Positions 51,317 to 60,704 of a stretch of DNA of 64,000 nt are shown here, in pieces. The translations under genes and the position numbers were made by a program. Under the pieces are notes generated by a model. That model worked only from the letters and a program-made list of their open reading frames with translations. It was not told the DNA's origin and searched no databases. Source of the stretch: Nitrosomonas sp. Is79A3 (GTDB lineage: Bacteria; Pseudomonadota; Gammaproteobacteria; Burkholderiales; Nitrosomonadaceae); contig NC_015731.1 in the NCBI RefSeq assembly GCF_000219585.1, positions 372,001 through 436,000 of the forward strand. Direction: 5' to 3'. Within the stretch, counting starts at the first letter, position 1. The number at the start of each line of letters is the position of its first letter.

Positions 51317-52627
51317 CAGTAGTGTCCGGAGATTCGAGAATTGTCGCATGATAACTCGTTGAACGACCATTACTAAATGACATATTTTTCTGTAATCGAT
51401 TTCAACTTGCGCCAAACTTCTGACTTTTGTCAGGAGATTGCATATGCACGCAGGGAAATTGGTGTTTGCCCAATTAATGGAGCACCTGCCTTTGCGCACG
51501 TTTCATCAGTGCGTAGCCAGATATTCAGGTCGATATCCAACACTCAAGTTCTCGCATCTCGACCAGTTTCTGTGCATGGCTTTCGCACAACTGACTTACC
51601 GCGAGAGTCTGCGCGACATCGAAACCTGTCTGCGCGCCCACCAAGCCAAGCTCTACCATTTGGGCATACGAGGCAACATCGCCAAGAGTACGTTGGCTGA
51701 TGCCAACGAGCAGCGCGACTGCCGCATCTATATGGATTTCGCGATGAGCCTGATCCAGACAGCCAGAAAGCTTTACGCCAGCGACAGCTTTGCTGTCGAG
51801 CTGGAACAAACGGTCTACGCACTCGATACCACGACCATTGACTTGTGCTTGAGCGTCTTTCCGTGGGCACGCTTCCGCTCCACCAAGGCTACCGTTAAGA
51901 TGCATACGCTGCTTGACCTGCGCGGCAATATTCCAACCTTCATTCATATCAGCGATGGCAAGATGCACGAGGTCAATGTGTTCGACATCCTGACACCCGA
52001 AGCTGGCAGCTTTTACATCATGGATCGGGGCTTCACCGATTTTTCTCGCTGGTACACCATGCACCAAGCACAAGCATTTTTTGTAACACGCGCTAAATCC
52101 AATCTGCTTTTTCGCCGCGTCTACTCTCGCTCCGTGGACAAATCCACCGGACTACGCTGTGAACAAACCATTGCCCTAAGGGCTCCCAAGGCTAGCAAGG
52201 ATTATCCTCAGCACCTGCGGCGTATCAAGTTCTACGATGCAGAACACGACAAGCATCTGGTATTTCTAGCCAACAACTTCGACTTACCTGCGCTGACCAT
52301 CGCTCAGCTTTATCGTTGTCGCTGGCAGGTCGAACTATTCTTCAAGTGGATCAAGCAACATCTTCGTATCAAGCGTTTCTACGGAACTACTGAGAACGCA
52401 GTCAAAACGCAGATATGGATTGCCATATCGGTTTATGTCTTGGTTGCCATCGTGAAAAAGCGGCTCAATACCGAAGCTTCGCTTTACACAATTCTACAGA
52501 TTTTAAGCCTGACTCTTTTCGAGAAAACACCTATCGATCAATTGGTTAAAAATGCCGAGGTGCAAATAACCATGTCGAAAAATAATAACCAACTGAATCT
52601 ATTTAATTAAATCTCCGGACACTTCTG
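51317..52627 (+). mobile_element. IS4-family insertion sequence, 1311 bp
   Basis: Terminal repeats of 18 bp with one mismatch: left CAGTAGTGTCCGGAGATT (51317-51334), right its complement with CAGAAG at the tip (52610-52627). The target duplication is ATCAATTAG, at 51308-51316 and 52628-52636. It encodes one intact transposase. Intact ends, intact gene and perfect duplication indicate a recent insertion. Confidence 0.93.
51444..52610 (+). CDS. IS4-family DDE transposase
   Basis: 388 residues from ATG 51444, with AGGAG seven bases upstream. Catalytic Asp in YALDTTTIDL (near 125), second Asp in FYIMDRGFTDF (near 193), and the IS4 signature Y-(2)-R-(3)-E-(6)-K in YRCRWQVELFFKWIK (near 290). An N-terminal DUF4372-like DNA-binding segment precedes the core. 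The frame is complete, so the element may still move. Confidence 0.94.
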   Translation: MHAGKLVFAQLMEHLPLRTFHQCVARYSGRYPTLKFSHLDQFLCMAFAQLTYRESLRDIETCLRAHQAKLYHLGIRGNIAKSTLADANEQRDCRIYMDFAMSLIQTARKLYASDSFAVELEQTVYALDTTTIDLCLSVFPWARFRSTKATVKMHTLLDLRGNIPTFIHISDGKMHEVNVFDILTPEAGSFYIMDRGFTDFSRWYTMHQAQAFFVTRAKSNLLFRRVYSRSVDKSTGLRCEQTIALRAPKASKDYPQHLRRIKFYDAEHDKHLVFLANNFDLPALTIAQLYRCRWQVELFFKWIKQHLRIKRFYGTTENAVKTQIWIAISVYVLVAIVKKRLNTEASLYTILQILSLTLFEKTPIDQLVKNAEVQITMSKNNNQLNLFN

Positions 52628-54072
52628 ATCAATTAGGTTTCTTGAGCATTCAGATATTATTCAGTTTTTTGAATCAATAGGAGTGAAACTTGACCTATTT
52701 TATAGATTGCTATGGCGACATATTCTTACAGTTGAATTGCTGAAACTACGTTATGACCTAAAGTCGGAGACCGATGGAAGCGGTATACTTGCAAAACTTG
52801 CAAGTATGGTAGAACGCGATCCGGTTAAAAAGGAAGCACTGTCATATTTTCGGGAGTGGGGTACTAAGTTTTGGTTAGATACTGATCAACAATTACGTGA
52901 AGTGACTGAGAAACTTGGTCAGGAATTGAAAGCGGGTTTTGATACGGAATTACTGGGTGTAGATATTTCACTTGAAGGTGCAAGAAAACTATCAACGGAA
53001 AAGAAAACAGCGATAGTACATAAAGCAAACAAAGTAGTGAATTCAATACAAATTAAGAAATTAGCAAGCATCTTGGATTTTCTTGAAGAGTCTGTATTTA
53101 CTGATCAGCAAAAGAAATATTATTTGCTTATTGATAAGCTAGATGAAGAATGGGCTAACACTGAGACACGATATAGATTTATCCGAGCACTTATTGAGGA
53201 GATAAAGACATTTAGAAAAATAAGCAATATCAAAATCATAGTGGCTTTACGAAGAGATTTACTTGATATTGTATTTGATTCCACAAGGGATGCGGGTTTT
53301 CAGCAGAAAAAGTATGAGTCTTATATGCTGCCATTATTATGGTCAAAAGACACGTTAGAACAAATGATTGAAAGAAGAATAAATGAGGTATTTAAAAGGC
53401 AATACACAAAAGAAGGTGTGAAGTTTGATGATATTTTTCCTTCTCCACGAAAAGGGGGAAAACAAGTAGCGTTAGATTATGTAATCGAAAGAACTCTGCT
53501 GCGTCCAAGAGATGTTATGCAATTTCTTAATGAATGCTTTATATCAGCTCTAAACAGTCCTCGTGTATCTTGGGAGGCATTGACTCGCGCAGAGGGGGTT
53601 TATTCAGAAAAAAGGATAAAGTCTTTATATGAGGAGTGGAGTCAAGTATATCCGTGTCTAAAGGAAACTATTGAAATATTGCGTGGGATACCATTTATTT
53701 TTAAACGCTCAACTTTAGCTGAGCGGTTAAACAATATAGCTGACAAGTTGATAGATAATCATGATGATCCGTGTGGCAAAGCAGTAATTGATTATTGTAA
53801 TTCCGGTGGTAAAACGAATGAGTCAGAAGTGGTTTCTGAAATATTGAATTGCTTATATAGAATTGGTGCCGTTGGTGTAAAAGTAAGTGCAACCGAGCCA
53901 TATATGTGGTCTGATCATGGTAAAACAGTACTTTCAAAAAGTGAAATCAAGAGAGTCAATCAAATTCAGGTTCACAAGATGCTATTACGTACACTAGGTA
54001 TTAATGAGTTAGAAGATGATGCTAGTTGAAAACTGTTACGGAAATCGTAAATAAAGTCTGTAACTAAGTTTA

Positions 54073-55183
54073 TAGATCCGGCCAATAAATAGTTTGATTT
54101 TTGTTGATTTTGCATGTCGTAGGAGGATGGAAAAAATAGATGCAAGAACCTTAAAAGATGAAGCGCTGCATGAACGTCGCCGGCAAGTGATTCGTCTTCA
54201 CAAGCGAGGCGGCAAACCTGGGCAAATAGCGCAGGTTACGGAGCTGAGCGACACGGCTGTGAAGAAGATTATTCGACTTTATGAAGAAGGTGGTGCAGCT
54301 GGACTAAAGCCTGGTAGACGCGGCCGACGTACGGGTGACAAACGCAGCCTAAGCGAAGAGCAGGAGTTGAGATTGCAACGGCTTATTTGTGATAAGCGTC
54401 CTGAGCAACTGAAGATGGATTTTGCGTTGTGGAATCGTGGGGCGATAAGACAGTTAATTGAGCAGGAATGTGGCATATCCATGCCGATACGCACGGTGGG
54501 ACACTACCTCAAGCGTTGGGGATTTACCCCGCAGAAGCCGATCCGACGTGCTTATGAACAACGCCTGGAGGCGGTAAAGCAATGGCTCAATGAGCAATAT
54601 CCGGATATTGCCAAGCGCGCTCAAACTGAAGGCGGGGAGATTCACTGGGGTGATGAGACAGGATTAGTCAATACGGATGTGCGAGGACGTGGCTTTGCAC
54701 CCAAGGGAAAAACACCCGTGACCTACGCTCCTGGCACGCGGCAACGGTTGTCAATGATTGCCACTGTAACCAACAAAGGCTGTGCACGCTGGCAGATTAT
54801 TGATGGAAATTTCAATTCAGATAGACTCATTGAATTTCTCGAACTACTGATCAAGGATGCAGGGAAGAAAGTGTTCTTGATCCTGGATAATTTGAGAGTG
54901 CACCACAGCAAACCAGTGAAGGCTTGGCTGGAAGAAAATAAGGAAAAGATCGAATGCTTTTATTTACCCAGCTACAGTCCGGAATTAAATCCAGAAGAAA
55001 GATTAAACTCAGATTTGAAGCAGGCTATCGGTTCGAAAGTTCCGGTGCGTACCAAGGAGAAATTACATGCCGCTGTCGATGATCATATGTTGATGCTGCA
55101 GAATAATCCAGAGCGCGTTGCTTCTTACTTCCAAGATCCGTACGTAAAATATGCCGCTTAAAACTATTTAATGGCCGGATCAA
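54073..55183 (+). mobile_element. IS630-family insertion sequence, 1111 bp
   Basis: Ends of 23 bp (54073-54095 and 55161-55183) match with two mismatches around the shared GATCCGGCCA...TAAATAGTTT. It is flanked by TA at 54071-54072 and 55184-55185, the dinucleotide target of IS630/Tc1 elements. One intact transposase inside. It lies between the ATPase stop and a hairpin terminator, so it does not break a frame. Confidence 0.92.
54127..55161 (+). CDS. IS630-family transposase
   Basis: 344 residues from ATG 54127 (AGGAGG sits directly before it; a TTG at 54094 inside the left repeat is the alternative). N-terminal helix-turn-helix (VIRLHKRGGKPGQIAQVTELSDTA..., residues about 20-60), then the DDE core: Asp in IHWGDETGL (near 175), Asp in FLILDNLRVHHS (near 252), Glu in YSPELNPEERLNSDLK (near 290). 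Stop overlaps the right end of the element, as usual in this family. Confidence 0.93.
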   Translation: MEKIDARTLKDEALHERRRQVIRLHKRGGKPGQIAQVTELSDTAVKKIIRLYEEGGAAGLKPGRRGRRTGDKRSLSEEQELRLQRLICDKRPEQLKMDFALWNRGAIRQLIEQECGISMPIRTVGHYLKRWGFTPQKPIRRAYEQRLEAVKQWLNEQYPDIAKRAQTEGGEIHWGDETGLVNTDVRGRGFAPKGKTPVTYAPGTRQRLSMIATVTNKGCARWQIIDGNFNSDRLIEFLELLIKDAGKKVFLILDNLRVHHSKPVKAWLEENKEKIECFYLPSYSPELNPEERLNSDLKQAIGSKVPVRTKEKLHAAVDDHMLMLQNNPERVASYFQDPYVKYAA

Positions 55184-55209
55184 TAGTTTTACATGGAATG
55201 ATATGGACT

Positions 55210-55238
55210 ATAGGGGTTTTTATAAAATCCCTATTTTT
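55210..55238 (+). terminator. hairpin terminator, probably of the split ATPase gene
   Basis: Stem ATAGGGGTTTT/AAAATCCCTAT with a three-base loop and one G-U pair, followed by TTTT. With the IS630 element removed it would lie about 65 bases past the ATPase stop. Confidence 0.7.
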
Positions 55239-55264
55239 CCTCAAACAAGATAGATGATTTCATT

Positions 55265-56539
55265 TCATTCAAGCAGCAGGAACAACTGCGCGCTTTGGTG
55301 GACACGGTCGGCAAGCGCGGCCAACCCGGTCAGAAGCTGCACAATGTGATTTCGGTCGCCATGCTGTCCGAGGGATGGGATGCCGCGAATGTGACGCATA
55401 TTATGGGGCTGCGTGCATTCACCAGTCAGTTGTTGTGTGAACAAGTGATCGGGCGGGGTTTGCGGGGTGTGGCGCATGATATGGATGAGCAGGGATTGTT
55501 TTTGCCGGAATATGTCAATATTTTTGGCGTGCCGCTGTCGATCTTTCAGGATGTGGGGGAAGAAGGAGAAGCACCGCCACCGCCTAAACCGAGTGTGCGC
55601 ATACAGGTCGAACCAGGCCGTAATCACCTTGAAATTCGATGGCCCAATATTCAACGCATTGATGCCGTGCTGAAGCAGGGATTGGTTATGGATTGGGAGA
55701 ATGTTCAGCCATAGACACTCGATCCGATGAATACGCCGCTCAATGCGGAAGTGGCGCCATCGCTCACCGGGTTTGCGAATCTATCGATGGCATCAGAAAT
55801 TGATCTGGAAAAAGCCGTGGATGATTTTAGGCTGCAAAATCTTATTTTCCGTGCTGCCAGAAAGCTGTATTTACAAAGTGCAGATAGCTTCGGCGGCGAT
55901 AAGCAATTTCTCGCGGTGCAACTGATTCGTATCATGGAAGCGTTTCTCGACAGTGACAAACTGGATATTCCCAGCCTTTGGCATCAAGATCCGATACGCA
56001 AGCAGATATTGTTTGCACTGAATATGGATACGGTGGTCGCGCATGTAAGCCGGTTTGTCATCGCGCAAAATACCGAGAAACTTGAGGCGATATTTGATGA
56101 ATTGAATCCCATCAGCTCCACAGCGCGGATGCGCTCTTGGTTGACCACGCGGCCTTGTCTCGTCACTGAGAAGTCACAGATTAGCCATGTGGTTTACGAC
56201 AGCGCATGGGAAAAAGTCGTGGCGGATCTCTGTGAGAAAGTGCCGCAGGTGGTTTCATGGGCGAAGAATGATCACCTGGATTTCATAATGCGCTATCTGT
56301 GGCGTGGCTCTTCGCGTAATTTTGTTCCGGATTATTTAATTCGCCTGAATAACGGTAAAACGCTGGTTCTTGAAGTGAAAGGTGTCGATAGCGAACAAAA
56401 CCGGGCGAAACGCGCTGCGATGGAAACTTGGATTAAAGCCGTCAATGAACAAGGCGGTTTTGGTCATTGGTGTTTTGATGTGGTGTTTGAACCAGCGAAA
56501 ACTCGGGATGTATTGTTAAAGCATGCGGGGATTGATTAG
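55265..56539 (+). pseudogene. 3' remnant of a type III Res-like helicase-nuclease
   Basis: Only the C-terminal part survives. The frame enters near 55265 and carries helicase motif V/VI (SEGWDAANVTHIMGLR, then QVIGRGLRG) to a TAG at 55712-55714. In the same frame it continues (TLDPMNTPLNAEVAPS…) to 56539. That second part includes a PD-(D/E)xK nuclease core: PDYLIRL, then LVLEVKG (near 56330-56380). The Walker A half, expected upstream, is absent, replaced by the ATPase terminator and IS630. So it is broken twice: 5' deletion and an in-frame amber. Resembles the DEAD/DEAH helicase restriction endonucleases of the BPTD_3080 type. Confidence 0.85.
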
Positions 56540-56630
56540 ATATTTAAAGCGGTTTGATAGCATTCACGTGATGTGAGGATACAGTTGGACTAAGAAATAA
56601 CCGAGGCTGATTTGAGAATTGCAGATTGGA

Positions 56631-57329
56631 TTATTTAATAGTTTCGGCAACCTTGGCGTGCTGAAGCCGATAGTCATATCCATAAATAGTCAGGATATCC
56701 CAATCGCTCTGTGAAGAAAAATGGAGTTTGTTACGAATACGGCTGATATGCGTATCGACTGTGCGCGTATCAATTTCAGCCGCTAATCCCCATATTTTTT
56801 CCAACAGATGAATTCTCGACAGCAGTTTGTCGGTGTTCTGAAACAGATAGCAAGCGAGCGCAAATTCTTTCTGGGTAAGACCGGCATTTTTGCCGTCAAC
56901 GATTATTTCCTGATTCTCTGGATCGATCTTGTAAGGTCCGAAATGAAGTATGCTGGATGGTTTTTCCCGGCTGCGGCGCGCTAATGATTCTATTCTGGCA
57001 AGTAACTCGAAATACCGCGAGGATTTTACAAAATAATCATCCGCACCCATATGCAGAACATTGACAACATCGGATTCGCTGTTGCGTGAGGTGACGCATA
57101 TTACTGGGATATGCCAATCGAAGTTTTTTCGAATCCATTCGAGCACTTCTCCGGCAGTTCCGTCAGGCAGCATCCAATCGATAACGAGTAAATCAAATCT
57201 TTTATCCCTGAGCGCATCGATAAAAGCAGAAATTGTTCCAAAGAATTCGCATTGGTATTGAGTTGGCGAGAACAGAAGCTCATAGATGGCTATTTGAGTT
57301 GCTTCGTCTTCAAGTATTCCTATGCGCAT
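56631..57329 (-). CDS. OmpR/PhoB-family response regulator
   Basis: 232 residues. Receiver domain with acidic pair ILEDEA (residues 5-8), phospho-acceptor Asp in LLVIDWMLPDG (near 52) and Lys in DYFVKSSRYF (near 103). C-terminal winged helix (residues 130-225) with TRTVDTHISRIRNKL as recognition region. No sensor kinase is next to it. Its 5' end faces a stretch of repeats and gene scraps. Confidence 0.93.
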   Translation of the reverse strand: MRIGILEDEATQIAIYELLFSPTQYQCEFFGTISAFIDALRDKRFDLLVIDWMLPDGTAGEVLEWIRKNFDWHIPVICVTSRNSESDVVNVLHMGADDYFVKSSRYFELLARIESLARRSREKPSSILHFGPYKIDPENQEIIVDGKNAGLTQKEFALACYLFQNTDKLLSRIHLLEKIWGLAAEIDTRTVDTHISRIRNKLHFSSQSDWDILTIYGYDYRLQHAKVAETIK

Positions 57330-57495
57330 AGACTGTTTTCAGTTGATGAATGGTATTTGATTGGTAATCGGGTGTTCAAGTCTTTTCTTGAATGGAATGT
57401 CAACATCACACCGCTTTAAGGCTTCTGGAATTGCCGCAGTTACAACGTTAAAAGGCGGTGTCTGTTCAAATGAATTATGAATTGTGCCATGTTTA

Positions 57496-57560
57496 GGAAG
57501 CTCTGATTAAGTTGATTGCCGTTCGTCCTGAGCCTGTTGAAGGACTTAATCAGAGCTTCC
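57496..57560. mobile_element. 65-bp MITE-like element with TTTA duplication
   Basis: Perfect 17-bp inverted ends (GGAAGCTCTGATTAAGT at 57496-57512 and its complement at 57544-57560) flank about 31 bases that include a second small hairpin (GTCCT/AGGAC). TTTA occurs on both sides (57492-57495 and 57561-57564). Too short to encode anything: a non-autonomous element. The GGAAG-type tip and 4-bp duplication recall IS5-group ends (inference). Confidence 0.8.
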
Positions 57561-57561
57561 T

Positions 57562-57729
57562 TTACACAGAAATATTCTGCAATGAAATATGCAAAGCATC
57601 CGCGATACCTTTCCCATAGGCGGGATCAGCCTTAAGGTAATTCCGGATATTGCGGGGATCTGGATCTCGCGCGGAGAGCCACTGATTGAATTGGTAAGTG
57701 TTTGTAAACAGTATTTGTTGCTATGTATT
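57562..57729 (-). pseudogene. C-terminal gene scrap, catalase-like end
   Basis: On the minus strand a frame free of stops reads YQFNQWLSARDPDPRN, IRNYLKADPAYGKGIADALH and ends at TAA 57564-57562. The KADPxYGxGIAxAL pattern is like the tail of catalases. The rest of the gene is missing: a stop lies just upstream (near 57740) at a hairpin. The stop codon itself falls in the TTTA target of the MITE. Confidence 0.35.
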
Positions 57730-57742
57730 AGCAACAAATACT
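57710..57742. repeat. 14-bp perfect inverted repeat
   Basis: AGTATTTGTTGCTA (57710-57723) and its exact complement (57729-57742) with a five-base loop. It borders the catalase-like scrap and lies 150 bases upstream of cspA. No U-run follows, so its role is unclear; it may mark a deletion or insertion boundary. Confidence 0.5.
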
Positions 57743-57891
57743 TGAACTTTTTCAGGAAACGTGTATCTTATCTATGTCTTTTGGATTCAAGTTATTAAAT
57801 TGTGATGCTTTTGGTTGACCATTTTTCCTTGATATTCGATGGCTACTATGGATTACCATAGACGTAAATTTTTAATTATTAAGGAAATAAC

Positions 57892-58095
57892 ATGGCAACA
57901 GGTATTGTAAAATGGTTTAATGACGCTAAAGGTTTTGGTTTTATTACTCCAGACAACGGTGGAGAAGATTTATTTGCACACTTCTCTGCAATCAATAGCA
58001 ATGGTTTTAAATCATTGCGCGAAGCTCAGCGCGTTACCTTTGATGTAACAACAGGACCTAAAGGTAAACAAGCTTCAAATATTGTGCCTGAATAA
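57892..58095 (+). CDS. cold-shock protein CspA family
   Basis: 67 residues, one cold-shock domain. RNA-binding motifs RNP1 (KGFGFITP) and RNP2 (DLFAHFSAI) are intact. Acts as an RNA chaperone; whether it is cold-induced cannot be told from sequence. Shine-Dalgarno AAGGA upstream, terminator downstream: a single-gene unit. Confidence 0.95.
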   Translation: MATGIVKWFNDAKGFGFITPDNGGEDLFAHFSAINSNGFKSLREAQRVTFDVTTGPKGKQASNIVPE

Positions 58096-58117
58096 ATTAG
58101 AGTATCAATAACAAAAA

Positions 58118-58140
58118 ACCCCGGTTACCCGGGGTTTTTT
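58118..58140 (+). terminator. terminator after the cold-shock gene
   Basis: ACCCCGG/CCGGGGT stem with a four-base loop, then six T. Preceded by A-rich sequence, so possibly bidirectional. Confidence 0.92.
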
Positions 58141-58585
58141 GTTGGTGAATCAGGTAGTCGCGAGTTTTCTTTTATTTCTTAAGCTTTTATCCTTTTTCTT
58201 GCATACTCGATTAGCACGATTCCTTGTTATGCCATGTAAATTATGGAAATAGATTGATGTCGAAGGTGCCTGAAGTAGATCCGGTTTGGCGCTGGATTCG
58301 CCAAGAAGATCTACACCGAGGTAAACCCAATCAGCGCAAATCTTAGGTATACCATCTTCAACACAAGTCTTACGAGTAACCAATCCGCATATCATCACGC
58401 TTCTCCAACGAGAGGAGCTTTCCGTGCATGAGTTGACCAGAGCATCATGAATCACAGCGAGCCTCACATGATTTTCTTGTATCAAAAACAGGCTCGCTGA
58501 CGTCATCCCCAAGCGTAATTTCTGGGAAATCCTGCTTGAGATACGGTAGCATAGCGTCATTTTTAAAATGATCTGATTATTTACT
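58141..58585. other. intergenic region before argJ with an uncertain minus-strand ORF
   Basis: A minus-strand frame from an ATG at about 58399 to the stop at 58150 (begins MICGLVTRKTCVEDGIPK) is open for 82 codons with no motif I recognise. It extends further upstream only as a shadow of argJ. A 10-bp inverted pair CAGCGAGCCT (58455-58464)/AGGCTCGCTG (58500-58509) and a GCTTCTCC/GGAGC pair suggest degraded repeat DNA. The argJ promoter must lie here but is not obvious. Confidence 0.3.
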
Positions 58586-59812
58586 ATGCCCGTTAATATT
58601 CCCCCTTTACTTCCCGAAAATTTATTGCCCGTTGCAGGTGTAGCTCTTGGTATTGCTGAAGCCGGTATCAAAAAGGCGAATCGCAAGGATTTGCTGGTAA
58701 TGCTGCTGGATGAAGGCAGCAAAGTTGCCGGTGTGTTTACGCAGAACCGTTTTTGTGCTGCCCCGGTGATTGTGGCGAAGCAGCATTTGGCGCAGTCGCC
58801 CATTCGCGCGCTGGTGGTCAATACCGGCAACGCCAACGCCGGCACCGGTGAAGCGGGAATTCAGCATGCGCTGGCAACTTGCGCCGAAGCGGGCCGGTTA
58901 TTGGGTTGCGCCACGCAGCAGGTGTTGCCGTTCTCGACTGGCGTGATCATGGAGCCGCTGCCGGTCGATAAGATTGTTCAAGGATTGCCCGCTGCGGTGG
59001 CCAACTGCAAGGTGGATAACTGGTTCAACGCCGCGCACGCGATTATGACGACGGATATCGTGCCGAAGGCGGCCTCAAAGCAGGTACAGATCGGTGGTAA
59101 AACCGTGACGGTGACTGGCATCGCCAAAGGTTCCGGCATGATCCGCCCGAATATGGCAACGATGCTGGGGTATGTGGCGACCAATGCGGCCATCAGTCAG
59201 GCCTCGTTACAGGAGCTGGTCAGGTACGCAGCGGATCACTCGTTTAACCGCATCACGGTAGACGGCGATACGTCGACCAACGACGCGTTCATTGTCGTGG
59301 CAACCGGGAAAGCCGGAAATGCGGAAATTACCCGGCAAGACAGCAGCGAATTTAGCCAATTGCAGCAAGCCGTAACCGCAGTTGCTGCCGACCTGGCAAA
59401 AATGATCGTACGCGACGGCGAAGGCGCAACCAAGTTCATTACCGTGCAAATCGAAGCGGGCAAGGATACGGAGGAATGCGCCAAAGTGGCGTATGCGATT
59501 GCGCACTCGCCGCTGGTCAAAACCGCGTTTTTCGCCTCCGATCCTAACCTGGGTAGGATTCTTGCTGCAATCGGTTATGCCGGTGTCGGCGATTTGAATG
59601 TGGATACCATTCAGCTTTATCTCGACGATGTCCTGGTGGCGGAGAAAGGCGGGCGCGCAGCCAATTATCAAGAAGCAGATGGACAACGCGTGATGAATCA
59701 ATTAGAAATCACCATCCGTGTCGTGCTGAATCGTGGTGTCGCATCGACTACGGTGTGGACCTGCGATTTTTCTTATGATTACGTTAAGATTAATGCGAGC
59801 TACCGCAGCTAA
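58586..59812 (+). CDS. argJ: bifunctional ornithine acetyltransferase/N-acetylglutamate synthase
   Basis: Recycles the acetyl group in arginine synthesis and can make N-acetylglutamate. 408 residues. Self-cleaves before the nucleophilic Thr in [17 protein letters not shown] (near residue 192) into alpha and beta chains. TGNANAGTG (near 78) and the C-terminal [17 protein letters not shown] are family signatures. GC content is visibly higher than in the atp and cox regions. Confidence 0.96.
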   Translation: MPVNIPPLLPENLLPVAGVALGIAEAGIKKANRKDLLVMLLDEGSKVAGVFTQNRFCAAPVIVAKQHLAQSPIRALVVNTGNANAGTGEAGIQHALATCAEAGRLLGCATQQVLPFSTGVIMEPLPVDKIVQGLPAAVANCKVDNWFNAAHAIMTTDIVPKAASKQVQIGGKTVTVTGIAKGSGMIRPNMATMLGYVATNAAISQASLQELVRYAADHSFNRITVDGDTSTNDAFIVVATGKAGNAEITRQDSSEFSQLQQAVTAVAADLAKMIVRDGEGATKFITVQIEAGKDTEECAKVAYAIAHSPLVKTAFFASDPNLGRILAAIGYAGVGDLNVDTIQLYLDDVLVAEKGGRAANYQEADGQRVMNQLEITIRVVLNRGVASTTVWTCDFSYDYVKINASYRS

Positions 59813-59823
59813 GCCAATATCCC

Positions 59824-60696
59824 ATGAATGATTTCGAGAAACTCTATGAGCGGGCAGACAAACTGCTCGATCACTTGGAAAAGTTTTTGCCGATTACACA
59901 ACCGGAACCTGACTGGCAAACGGCGATCGCTTTTCGCTGGCGCAGGCAGGGCAATGCCAAGTATATTCAGCCGGTGATACAGCCACACCGGATTACACTC
60001 GATGCATTATGCGGTATTGACGATCAGAAACAGCGTATTGATCAGAATACACAGCAGTTTGTGCAGGGATTTTCTGCCAATAATGTGTTACTGACCGGCG
60101 CGCGCGGCACAGGGAAATCTTCATTAATCAAGGCATTGTTGAATAAATATGCTGGTGATGGATTGCGGCTAATCGAAGTAGAAAAACATCATCTTGTCGA
60201 TCTGCATGATATTGTGGAAATGATTTATCAGCGCCCGGAACGTTTTATTTTGTTTTGTGATGATTTGTCATTTGAAAGCGACGAGCCGGGGTATAAAGCG
60301 CTTAAGGTTGTACTGGATGGGTCGATCGCCACGGTTTCCGATAATGTTGTGATCTATGCCACATCGAACCGGCGTCATATGGTGCCAGAGTTCATGCGCG
60401 ATAATCTTGATACGCGGCACATCGGCGAGGAAGTGCATCCGAGCGAGGCGATTGAGGAAAAAATCTCCTTATCGGAACGTTTTGGTTTGTGGGTGTCGTT
60501 TTATCCTTTCGATCAGGAGCACTATTTGCAAATCGTGCGTTACTGGCTGGCTTATTTTGGCATCCAGGAAATGACCGCATTGGCGCGTACAGAAGCTTTG
60601 CAATGGGCTCTGGAACGCGGTTCACGCAGCGGGCGGGTAGCTTGGCAGTTTGCGCGGGATCTGGCGGGTAGACAAAAATCAGGCAGTGGCAATTAA
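59824..60696 (+). CDS. DUF815 family AAA+ ATPase
   Basis: 290 residues. Walker A GARGTGKSSLIKALL (near residue 95), Walker B FILFCDDLSFE (near 142), sensor in IYATSNRRHMVPE (near 180). DUF815 ATPases are widespread and of unknown role. Eleven bases after argJ and eight before the Nudix gene: a probable three-gene operon. Confidence 0.9.
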   Translation: MNDFEKLYERADKLLDHLEKFLPITQPEPDWQTAIAFRWRRQGNAKYIQPVIQPHRITLDALCGIDDQKQRIDQNTQQFVQGFSANNVLLTGARGTGKSSLIKALLNKYAGDGLRLIEVEKHHLVDLHDIVEMIYQRPERFILFCDDLSFESDEPGYKALKVVLDGSIATVSDNVVIYATSNRRHMVPEFMRDNLDTRHIGEEVHPSEAIEEKISLSERFGLWVSFYPFDQEHYLQIVRYWLAYFGIQEMTALARTEALQWALERGSRSGRVAWQFARDLAGRQKSGSGN

Positions 60697-60704
60697 AATA
60701 GTTC

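Larger units (their letters stand above)
51066..54029 (+). pseudogene. P-loop ATPase (Sll1717-like), split by an IS4-family element
   Basis: The gene occupies 51066-51316 and 52637-54029; the IS and one copy of its target duplication lie between. Removing them rejoins the frame exactly (…DPNDISI-RFLEHSD…) to give about 547 residues. Walker A GRTGSGKSA is in the first part (near residue 57); Walker B LLIDKLDEEW, about 240 residues on, is in the second part, followed by helical segments typical of P-loop ATPases of the Sll1717 type. Such ATPases occur in accessory regions with suspected defence roles (inference). The second part is open from a GTG at 52683 but lacks Walker A, so it should be inactive while the IS is present. 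Confidence 0.85.

Noticed and set aside
51525..52073. 182-codon ORF antisense to the IS4 transposase
   Set aside because: Pure antisense shadow of a well-supported transposase frame.
50860..55714. UAG recoding (two in-frame TAG codons in the island)
   Set aside because: Several ordinary genes in the window end in TAG and no suppressor or pyrrolysine gene is seen; decay is the simpler reading.
58150..58845. 231-codon minus-strand ORF as one gene
   Set aside because: Its first third lies antisense to argJ and is a shadow; only the part beyond argJ could be real, and that has no motif.
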